Below, one piece after another: positions 37,501 through 49,500 of a stretch of 64,000 nucleotides of DNA (positions are counted from its first letter, which is position 1; the number at the start of each line of letters is the position of its first letter). The notes under the pieces are model-generated. The model was not told the origin of the DNA. It made no database searches and worked only from the letters and a program-made list of their open reading frames with translations. The DNA comes from Aquila chrysaetos chrysaetos. Taxonomy: Eukaryota > Chordata > Aves > Accipitriformes > Accipitridae. The stretch covers positions 34,805,505-34,869,504 of the forward strand of contig NC_044009.1 of NCBI RefSeq assembly GCF_900496995.4, given 5' to 3'. The position numbers and the translations under genes were made by a program.

Positions 37501-40500
37501 CTTATCTGGAACAACTTTCTTACTTTTCACCTTGAAGTAAAATATGAAAACATTGATCACAGGTTAGCACATTAATTTTGTTCTTCACCCTGATATAAAT
37601 AAAGATGTCATGGGATCCTTCACCTATTCCTTCTGGAAGCTCTCAAAACATTCACAAAACGACAAAAGCAGCTTTTTACTGTTTGTGTGAAATTCCTATT
37701 TTTAGTTTAACTTAGCAACCCAGTGTGGCATTCCTCTGCTCATAATCCCTTGAAAGGAAACTGGTTCTAAGAATATTGCTTGACTGTAATTCTGTTTCAG
37801 TCATGTATAAGGTAAGATAATGTATTATGTATAAACTTGTTAGTGAGGTATCCAGCTATTTTAGCTCTTAAAAACCAATTTATTCACTGAAATTTTCAAC
37901 GAACACATCACAAGCTAGTATCTCAAGCATTCTAGCAGGTTTTAAAATAAGTTATTAACTTTGACTACCACCTTGTGGTTCACTCTAGTATTACATAGTT
38001 TTACATCTGCAAGGCATCAAAGAAAGTTTTTATAATAACCAGTCATTAAGCTGCAGTTCCACTAGATCTAGTTACCAGATGGCCTCGGTAGTTCATATGT
38101 GCTCCAAATCAGACACAGAACTTGATCATATGTCTGCCAAATCAGCTGATTTCAATGATACATTGTTTATAATCACAGACCCATAGCATACAGGTTTGTC
38201 TTACCTTGCACTAAACTGCAACTGCAGCTCCCATAGACACATTTGAGCTGCGTTACACGTAGCAACACGGGTTACAAATGCTTGCCACAGTAACTTAAGC
38301 AATGCTTGGCAAGTCTAATAGCAACAAGTTATGGGTTGCTGTGGTCCTACCCTTACCTACGTTCACTTTAAATTAGCTAGCTAAAACATGTTTACACGGT
38401 CAGATTCACATTCGTGACTGCACTCTAGCTATCCCACAAGGACAGAATAGCACTCTGCATGCTATTCTGTAACAAACGTAGGGTGGCATAAAAGTGAAAA
38501 AAGCAACTCAGTCTTGGTGAGAACATCCAACTGAAAATTATAAACCAGAAAAGCTAATCTGGAGTTTTCACAATTACTAAAATTTTAATGACATAACATA
38601 AAATAATTAACACACAAACCAACCAATATATATTTAATAGTTCAGTGTTTCCTATGTGCTTTATATACTTTAATCATTTCCTAGTAATTATATAATGCTG
38701 AAATTTAAAAACAGTTTCTTAGAATAATTAGTATAAACATGTTTGAAAGAAGTAATAATTTACAAATGTTTGGTTTTTTCATTTTATCTCTACTTGGTTT
38801 CTTATCTTACCTCCCTTTTATACATTGGCATCTGTATACCCTTTTGTGCTTCATTTAATTCTTTCAATTTGCTTTTCAGAATTCTTATTTTATCTTCTTG
38901 GTTGGAAATAATAGATACAAGCTTCCTTTCCTTTTGATTGTTTTTGTCCTCAAGTTGCTTCAATTTCATGCTCTCATTTTCTAACTGTTCCTAAAAAATA
39001 ATTTTAGAAACAGCAGTACAATTAATAAAATTGAGGCTTGTGGAATATCACTGTTCAGCAGTCTGGAATAAACTAAATTAAGCTTTTGCAACATAAGTAA
39101 GGGTCAGTCTTATTTATTACATTATTAAACTGATAGTAAAGACCTTCTACCACTACACAGAGATGTAACTCATCATATATGATTACTCAAAACAACTGTA
39201 TGTTCTGAATTTCTGAATGTCCTATTAGTATTTATAAAAAATAAAGACACTCTCTTGGTTCACTTACTATATCATTTACATTAACATTTTATGTACAATA
39301 TATTGTATGTACAATGTATAAAATAATATTTCATTAATTTCAATCAATCTTAAACAATTCTGAAGAAGGTGATACTCTGCATCTACCTTAATTTTCGAGC
39401 AGACCCTTGAATAGAATCATAGAATCACAGAATCATAGAATATCTCAAGCTGGAAGGGACCCATAAGGATCATTGAGTCCAACTCCCTGCTCCTCGCAGG
39501 ACTACCTAAAACTAAACTTTATGAGTAAGAGTGTCGTCCAGATGCTCCTTGAACTCTAAGAGGCTTGGTGCTGTGACCACTTCCCCGGGGAGCCGGTTCC
39601 AGTGACCGACCACCTTTTCAGTGAAGAACATTTTCCTAATGTCCAACCTGAACTTCCCCTGATGCAGCTTCATTCCATTTCCTCGTGTCCTATCGCTGGT
39701 CACCAGAGAGAGGACATCAGCACCTCCCCCTCCACTGCCCCCCCTTGAAGAAATTGTAGATTGCAATGAGGTCACCCCTCAGCCTTCTCTTCTCCAAGCT
39801 GAACAAACCAAGTGACCTCAGCCGCTCCTTGTAAGTCTTGCCCTCGAGGCCTTTCAGCATCTTGGTCACCCTCCTCTGGACACACTCTAATAGTTTGATC
39901 TCCTCCTTATATTGAGGTGCCCAAAACTGCACACAGGTCTCAAGGTGGGGCTGCACCAGTGCAGTATAGAGTGGGACAATCACCTCCCTCGATCAGCTAG
40001 CTATGTTGTGCTTGATGAACCCCAGGACATAATTGGACCTTTTGACTGCCAGGGCACACTATTGACTCCTATAAAAAAAAACACAACCAAAAAACCCATT
40101 GGCCCTTTTGACTGCCAGGGCACACTATTGACTCCTATAAAAAAAAACACAACCAAAAACCCCAAACAGCAAAAGAGAAAAAAAGGAGAAAGATTTTTTG
40201 ATATAGTTCTGGAAAAAAACAACCAAACAAGACGACTGAAGATTTTAGGCTAAAGAATCCACATATCATCTTCTGTAACTGATGCTACAGTACCTAGATT
40301 TCATTTTCTCAAATGGCACAAGAACACTAGGAAGAATTACAGTACTATGAGGCACAGAAAGTTCAAAGCAAGTTAAGGAAGTATCTGATGAATGAGAAAA
40401 GACAATCATATCTGGCGATGTGGGAAAAAAAACAATTTATGTTAAGAGGAGATGGAGACATGCATAAAAGTATTCTTAACAGATCTGAAAATACTTTGAA

Positions 40501-43500
40501 GAAAGTTAGAGCAGGGCCAGATGCTGAAGATAATTTTATAACTATATACCTTTTCCATGTTCTTTAAAGACTACAAAGTCACAGTAGCTATAGTATGGGG
40601 AACTGCTTTTTGCCATTCCAGGAGTGTGAAGGCAGTGATATTCTATGGTGTGGGTTCACAGACCCCAAGCTACTACTTGGGGGTCACAGGGTTCCCAAAC
40701 ATTAGAATCATAGAATAGTTTGGGTTGGAAGGGACCTTTAAAGGTCATCTAGTCCAACCGCCCCCTGCAATGAGCAGGGACATATTCAACTAGATCAGGT
40801 TGCTCAGAGCCCCATCCAACCTGACCTTGAATGTTTCCAGGGATGGAGCATCTACCACTTCTCTGGGCAACCGGATCCTGTGTTTCACCACCCTCATCGT
40901 GAAAAATTTCTTCCTTATATCTACTCTGACCATTCCATGGTCAGATTCCATTTCCCTTTTAAAAAGCCAATGGGATGCAGCTTCTCCTGTATTTTCCTTT
41001 GAAGAAGATTTGCTGGAAATCCAAACACCTATGAAAAAGCTTATGTCAAAGACAACACCTGCCCTTGAAGAACAACTCCATCTTAAAGACAGTAAAATAA
41101 CTTTCACTGAGCCTGTGATACAGCATTGGTCTGCACACACAGAATTTATCTGTTTGGGACTATTACAGCTCCAAATAACATGTGGGCTTTCAAAAGCTTT
41201 CAGATAACTGGGAACACTGCAGTAATAGCCAGTAGTTCTCTTTCATTTCTCCTACCTTCTCCTGCAGGAAGTGGGGACAAGATTTAAGCAAGCAGTGAGA
41301 AAAGCCACATGGGAAACAATGTGAGACGAGCCATGCAACATGTTGCAATGAAGATATATCAGTACATACTGATGTAAATCATCATTCTTGCACACCATCA
41401 GGATATCACACCAGGAAAAACACTAGAGAAACAATTACACCTTTTGGGATCTTTCAATAATACAGCCCTTCATAGCTTGATGATCTTACAGTTTCTAATA
41501 CTGACTGAGTTTGGGTGTTTGCAACAATGTGGTAACATTTATAAACTGGCTGAAGTTTATAAAGCTAATACCATGACAAATAAGTATGTCACACAGGTCA
41601 TACCTGCTCAGTTAAGTCCTTGGCCATACTATGGATCTTTTAAGCATGCTGCTATTAGCAGCCAGCAAAGAGGTTCTATCTGTATTATGAACAGATTAAT
41701 ATCTTCTCTTTTGGAGAGGCTTGATAGGATCAGAGGATAATTCAAGTTGGAAGGCACCTCAAGGGTTCTCTAGCTCTTGATCAAAGCAGGGTCAGTTACT
41801 ATGTCTGATCAGGTTACTCGGTTTGGTGTTGAATTCCCCAAGGATGGAGACTGCACAAACTCTCCGGGCAACCTTTTCCAATGCCTGGTGTCCTCATGGT
41901 GAAAAGTTTTCCCTTATGTCCAATCTGAACTTTTCATGTTTCAGCTGCCCATTGTCTCTCATCCTCTGCCATGCACCACCATTAAGAGCCTGGCTCCATC
42001 TGCCTGATAACCTCAATGTAGGTATTGGAAAGCTATTAGCTTCCCCTGAAGCCATCTCTTCTCCAGGCTGGACAAGTCCAGTTTCTGCAGCTTCTTCTCG
42101 TGGCGTATGTACTCAAGACCCCAACTATCTCAGTGAGGCCTCTGCTGAACTCACTTTAGTCTTTCCTATACTGGAGGTCCCCAGACTGGATGTAGTATTC
42201 TAGATGCAGCCCAATGAATGCTGAACAGAGGGAGATACTCGCTTCCCTGGGTGTGCTAGCTGTGCTCTTGTTAATACAGCCCAGGAAGCTGTTGCCCTTC
42301 TTTTCTGCCAGGACACGCTGCTGGCTCACATTCAGCTTGCTGTCTAACAAAACCCCAGCTCCTTTCCAGCAGAGCTGCTCCACAGCCAGTCAGTCCCCAG
42401 ACTGTACTGCTACAAAGGCAGGTCCTTTTATTTTTCTCTGAAGTGTGCTATAAAGGCCTGTTTCAGTGGCTTCCTAGAATAAACACACTGTCATATGGCT
42501 TCAAGGAAAAACATTATTCAACTGATGAACTACTGTAAGTGGTCTCAGAGAATATTAACTGTAACTTTTAACAGTTTAATCACAAACTCTTCTTTATTAT
42601 TGGGTAGAGATAACTTGAACAGATGAAGCAATAACAAAAAAGGCTATCAATACCAGAATTTCTTATATCAGGTAGCAGGGCCTAATTAATCCTACCGCAT
42701 ACATCAGACCAGCAGCAAAGAACAGCTAAATGCATAAAATTGTCAGCCAGCATAAAATCATGAAGTACAGCTTTCTTTGCATCAAAGATAGGAAACAAAG
42801 TGACACTAGAGAAGCTGGTATTGACTGGAACACACAACTGTACAAGATTGCTGCGGTAGCTGCTCTTAGTTATGTAAGTAATTTTAGCACCATGATTTTG
42901 AGCACAAAGATGACTACCATAAATCTGCCATTCCTCTGCTTATGTCCTGCACAAAAAAACCCTAAACATTTATTGCAGGATGAACAGTTTTGTATACCAA
43001 ATGCATTATTCATTCCTGACACATAGTTTCGTCCTCTTTTTCATGGCACAAGAAATTCTGATCAACAAACTTGACACGGTGTTTAATACTGAGGTTCTTG
43101 ACCCAGGAAAACATGAACATGTTTTCTTGTCACAGGTATTGACTTTAGCTTAATGTTTTATGGAGTTTACAAGGATTCTGATGTCTGACTCTGTACTAAA
43201 AATAGCATGCAGAAGCAGCTTGACATTGCCTAATCTCGCTTACTAAAGTTTTCTGTTTGCTGAGCAGCCTTGGCTCTGAAACAGTAACTGGATCTACATT
43301 CTTCCTAGCTAATAAAGTTTAGCCAGGCTGTACTCAAACAGGCAGCAATTTAGGTCCCTTAGGTCTCCTTAAGCAGGGGACTGAAAAAAACCTGATAATC
43401 TTGTATATAGTTTGGTACTGACCACCAAGCCAATCTGGTCCACTCACCTCTTTCAGTGAAGATGAATGTGAACAAAAACAAAACCCAAAGCATTTTATGA

Positions 43501-46500
43501 CACACTGGCAACAGAATTTGACAACAGCAGGTAAAATACACAAGTATGGCCACCTATTGGAAACACAGAAAAGCTAACCCCTCCCTCATTTTAAACCTCT
43601 GAAATTTAAGATCTAACCATGCACCTATTACAATTAATCAAGGATTTCTATTAACTTTACTGGAGAACAGAATATAGTCCACTGAGAAACTCCATAGGAC
43701 TTAGCAAAAGATAGTTTCAACAGGTATCGATAAACCCAGGTACCTCCAGCTGCAGGAGAGACTCTGAGTTTCAAGGAAAGACAGGAACAGCAACATTTTA
43801 ACTTAAAAACTGTAATCACAATTTATTATCTGGAACTGTACATTTTGCAAGCCTAAAATTTTTGGTGGAGAAGTAGAATAAAGCAGTGAATGCAGTAGAG
43901 GACAATGGCTGTGGACGTAATTCATTTGGTTTAGAGCAGAATGTGGATAGAATATGATTAGAAAAATACAGGCTTTCAAATAGAATATTCGAGCTTCCAA
44001 ATTTCAACAGCTGAAAAAGCCAATACTTTATTGAATTAGATACAAGAAAACTATACTCGGTCAATGACAGGATGATGGATTTTTGGTCTAACAGATGTCA
44101 AAATATGACGTCTAGGGAAGAGTACAAGAAAACAGGAGGCACTCATGATGCATCCTTTAATAAATTCCCAGACCTTCTTAGTAATAGTTTCTATGTATTT
44201 ATTAACTCTCAACAGATTTCTTTTCCATGAAGTTGTCCAATTTTCCCTTGAAGCAGGAAGTTCCACTGGTTGACTATCTATCCTGTGAAGAATCAGCTCC
44301 TTTTGCCTTTTTTTTTTTTTTAACATGGGACATGATTTTTTTTTTTTTTTTAAAACTTTTAACTTTTACTTCATTTATTCAGAAAGATAGAGAAGTGGGA
44401 ACTCTTAGGTTAACTTGAGGTGGTCTTGGTGATTTGCCACTGTTCATTTTCCCCAACTTGTTCCATACGTTCATTCCTTGCAGTTTACCTTATTATCCAT
44501 CATACATCAAAAGTTCTACACTTAAAAAATGCAAAAATTGGTAGCTGCCATAAAAACATATAACGCGTTTATGACAATACAATTAGTTTTCCATCATCTT
44601 CATGAGGAATTTGGGGTTATATGGTTCTCCTCCCCTGCGTTTATTCAGTAAAATGAGGACTTGTGTATAGAGACTGCTGTGTATCTCCACTCACAGCCAG
44701 CCCATGAATGGCATGGCCAAGACACAGCCAGAGCTAATAGAAGCGTGCATACCTCTGCTGTGCTGTCTGGACATCTTTTATCACTCTTGCCAGGTTAGTG
44801 GAAGCTTACTAGGCACAACACCAAACATTAGGGTCCTCCTTATGTTGGAAGGATGGTGCAAAGATATCCACGTGCTTCTGCAGAAGCCAGCCTTGGTCCA
44901 GTCAAACATATTTTCCTCAATGTCCATGCTCTCAACACTTAAGAGTAAGGGAGCTACTACATTCCCAGTAACAGGAACATAGAATAGGCTGGGTCAGCCT
45001 GACTTGGCACTCTGGGGATCTCTACTGATCCCCTCTGAAAATATCTTATTTGTATAGCACTGTGCCTGGGTTTAAATGCAGACAGACTGTATAGTTAATA
45101 GTTGATCCTGCATGGAGTTATATCAGAAATATTTCTGTACGTGGCACAGTATGGCAGGTACACCTCCATAACACACAGATGAAGCAAAATCTAGATAAAC
45201 TACCTATTGCTGAGAGGTCACTGCAATAACTGACTACAGAAAAAAAATGCAGATAAAGACAAATAACTTACATTCCATTAAGAAAATAGCCCCTGAAATA
45301 ATGATTCCAGCTTCTCATGCATTGCCTGTAATCTTCTGTATAGATTGCATCATTTCTCAGTGTTTCCCCATAAGAAGAGCAGATAACACAGCTTCCTTTC
45401 TTCTATTCATTATATGACTAAGTTACTTAAAACTATTGTCCTTGAGCAAGCATTCAGAAACAAGAGTATGAAATATTAGGCTTGGTCTAATGGACATGGA
45501 CTCCATGCGCAACCGTAAGACATAATTTTTATCCAACTCAAGACAGAGAAATGCAAAAATATGCAAAGATGTTCCATCAAAGAATTAACCCTTTAGCTGT
45601 GTTGTATTCCAAATAAATGCAAAGACTAGGAAAGAAATGACATCTTATGATTACAGATTCTAGTGTAGAAAAATTATATAAAGACTTTTTTTTAAATAAA
45701 AGGAGTGTATGTAAGTCTTTGGTAACAGTACGTTTAAAATGTTTGCAAAGGCTTAGTCTCAAATCAGATTCCTTCAAGATAATTAAGTAAGCATCAGTAA
45801 TCCAATTAAATTATTTTTAAATTAACATTTCTGATTAAAAAAAAAGCATTTCTGTGAATTCAGCGTAATTAATTTTTTTATAGCTCAGGTTTAAGAAACA
45901 AATTAATTATTTTTAAATCCAATGCTTGATTTTGTATAAGGGTCTTTTTATGACCCTTACAAGATCCCTGCTATGGAGATTCATATTAAAAAATAAGAGA
46001 TTTTATGTTACAAGACAGTTCTCAAAAACACAGTAGGATGACTTAGGATAAGAACAGTGCAACTTTGTGCATCTCTGTCACTGTCTTTTCTCAATATGCA
46101 AAATCCATTCAAGGTATTTCCCATCTATTCTGCACTATTGCTTTACTCTTACTCCTGTTACTCTCAACAGGCTGTAGTAAAAATCTCGGTATTACTTCAC
46201 TGAAGAAGGGCAGAAAAGACATCGTATTAAAACTGGCTATTTAAAAAAACAAACAAATCATCAGTCTCCAGAGCAATGGACAGTTCACTCTCCACTTCAT
46301 CACTTTTTGAGTGCAGATTCTCCATTTCTTGCAAAAATACACAGACTGGTTGCAGTGTGAAAAGCTCTTGTGAAAGAAAGAGAAAGCCCCTTCTTGACCA
46401 CTGGTTTTGGCAGGTTAAGAAATAAATAAGCAAGTAAGTTCCTACTTTATGATCAAAACTATTCTAGGGAGCTTGATGGCCAAACAGCGATTGCACTGGG

Positions 46501-49500
46501 AAGGATCAAAGACAGATGCTTAGTTCACCTAAGGAGACTGCAGTGGCACAACACTCATGCACTTCAGGTGAAGATGTTGTATTAGAAGAAGTGCAGTTCA
46601 AAGGCACCAATAAAAATCTCACTTATCTCTATAGGTTCTCCTAGTATAATCACAGCACATATGTGATGTGATGTTAAAGATACTGCAGGTGACCATACCT
46701 TTAAGAGTTTTTCTCTTTGCTTTGCTACGTTCAGTTTTTCAGAGAGCTGGCTGAAAGATAAGTTGGAGGTTTCAAAGTCTTCATGCATCAGTATGTAGGG
46801 ATGCGCATTACCTTAAAGAAAAGAAGCAGCTGATTGTCACCGCATTTTTCCCCAGCCAGCTTCTAAGTACAAGCAAAATTAAAAGAAGCTAGGCTTATAC
46901 TAACTTCTTTATTTTCTCTGAGCAAGCCTTCATCATAAACAAGTAAGAGAAGCCCAATTCTGTGCTTAGAGACAATGCAAGACTAAACCAGCAATAAAGA
47001 ACGTACATGTACTCTTAAAAATAAAAGCCAACCACTTTGCTAGTATTTATGAAAACCAGGAGTGTTAGGCTAGTGTGAATAAATATTTAATGAGCATGGC
47101 AGATTAACACATGGTTACTTTGACTCTTTTCTCTTATTTGTGTAATACAGTCAAACAGTAGAAAATTATCCACCAATGACTATTTGATTTGAAAGAGAAT
47201 TATCTGCTTATAAAGCTTTGGTTATCCAGTTAGATTAGCATCACAAGACTCATCTAACATAAAAGACGTATAACCATAGCACTCACATCTAGAACCACCT
47301 GAGCCAAACTTATTAATAGATAATTGTAAAATTAATATGTAACAACTTTGGTTTTAGTTCTAGTGAATGATTTAAACCCGTTATTTTCATAACTTTTATT
47401 GGCTTCAGTGTAAGCAGGTTCCTACCTCTAAAGAAAATCTCACCATTTCTTGAAGAGGATAAAGAGAGACCTCAGAAGTGTTGCATTTTATAAATAGATT
47501 TTGAAACTGCACATTTGTGTTAACTCTCGCGTTCACAGAAAAGTAAGATACTGCTTTGAGAGATGTATATTGTAAAAACTGAAGCAACAAAGTCAGAACT
47601 ATTCATCAACGCAACACAGCATAAAAAGAAATAACGTGCAAACTGGAGTACATACCTCTATTAGCATTCCGAGCAGCTAACTGTGATTTCAGTTTTGCAA
47701 TAATGCTGTTTTGAAGCTCTATCTTTTCCTGCTGTTCACGTATTTGCTGCATGTAGTTTTCTGTCTGCAAATATAATTTAATTAGCATTAATCTTATTCT
47801 GTTTGACTACGGGTCTTCTATTTGGCATATAAAAAGCAGCTCTAATTTTTAAAGATAATTGTAGCTGTGGATCTCCGCTTGAAAACCCAACTACAGTCAC
47901 CTTTGGCAAGTCTGTATTTTTGAGACTGCACTGATTAGAAAAGGTATTATAGGAAATAAATCCTGATTCTCAGTAACTGTTTCAACTGTGGCAGTTGTAA
48001 AGGATAGGATAACTTTTAAGTTAGGATTCTTCATTCATAGCCATAGAATATATCAGGTTTAAGATTAGAATTTTAGTATTCTTCAGAATGCTGGTCAGTT
48101 AGTTTATCTGTAGAAAGATATAAACTTCTTCCCCCAGATTTTCTAATATGGGGGGAAAAGCAAGCAAGCAGCCCCATTCTTCATCTAACTATACTCCATC
48201 TCATGCTATGAACAGGCTGTACAGAGCCTAATATGACTGCTCACATTTCACCAAAGTGTATAAATATTATTAGACAGCCAGTTAATTGAACAAATGGTCA
48301 GGTGGGAAGGAAGATGCTAATATTCAAAACCTATTATTTCATTAGCACATGCCTAATGTTGCAGTTACAGTAGTGTTGAAAACAAGCAAGAAAACTTGTG
48401 AAGTCCCAGCAAGGAAACTTACAGGAATGCACCAAATTTTTCTAAAATTAAGAATATGTCTATTACTGAACAGGTCACGACCTGGGACAAGCCTAGTCAC
48501 TGTTTTCACGTCTATTCATAGGTTATCCATACTATCCAATCTAATTCTCAAATTTCAGTCACATTTAAATTCCACACCCCCCTACTGCCCAATGTGTTTG
48601 TCTGTAAAGCAGACAGGAAAAAAAAAAAATCTACAAGCAAAATTTATTTTAAAAAGCCAGGTAGTAGTTGTACTATGAGAGTTTATGAGTTTATCTAAAA
48701 AAAAAAATAAAAAAAAAAATAATAAAAAAAAAAAAATCAAAGAGCAGTACACTCCAGCAGCTATAAGAGACCTCATGAAGCAGAAAAATCACTGAGAACC
48801 AAATTGAAAATGTACAACAGCAATGTCTTGTCAACACTTCTGTACAGAGCACAGACATGACAGCTAAAACAGACAGAAGAGAAGATGCTTTTGACAGCCA
48901 GTGTGCACAAATTATTCCTTGAGTCAGATGGCAGCAACAAGTTACCAACTAGAAGATCTGCATGACAACCAACCATCCATCTGTATCAAACACCATCTGG
49001 CCGAGATGACTCTGGCTTCTGTGTGCTTGACATGGCTCCCAGCTCTAGAGACTGGCAAAACAAGTGGCCTATCGGTAACTTAAGTAGTAAACTGTTAACA
49101 ACAGAATGGTGGACAATCCAACAACGTGTGAAGGCCACACAATGAACAGAGGAAGTTACTAAAGTAAAGCATGGTACAAAGGTCATTAAAAAAACAGGAG
49201 TTTGGTTAAAAAACATGAAAAACAACACAAACAACCTCCTCCAACTAATTATAGTATCAACTCTTCTTGAAAAAATACTTTTGTTCTCTTTTGAAGTCAT
49301 GAAATCCAACTACTGAAAGTTTGATTAGGACAAAGATTTGAACTGGTAGTAATCCTTTATGAAAGGCTTTCAGTTTTAATTTCTGAACCAGAGAAAATGC
49401 AGAGAGAAATCTTGCAAGCATTCAGTTCACTTAACACTGATAATCTCACACACTTCTCTAGTTTTCTTCCATAGACTTTAGAAGGACTATCTGACCTTGT

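Larger units (their letters stand above)
38991..46698 (-). other. TANK: TANK intron 4, rich in CR1
   Basis: This is the longest internal intron, 7.7 kb. It carries three younger CR1 copies (39410-40031, 40703-40963, 41725-42420), a 66-bp tandem repeat attached to the first, and an old CR1 relic at 44080-44340. All CR1 copies are on the same strand as TANK. The remaining sequence is AT-rich with no recognised gene. Confidence 0.85.

Noticed and set aside
39912..41207. Plus-strand frames of 113 and 135 codons
   Set aside because: They are antisense shadows of the CR1 copies and the 66-bp tandem repeat.
44704..44982. 92-codon plus-strand frame in TANK intron 4
   Set aside because: Balanced composition but no recognised domain and antisense to the host gene; no splice or start evidence beyond an open frame.
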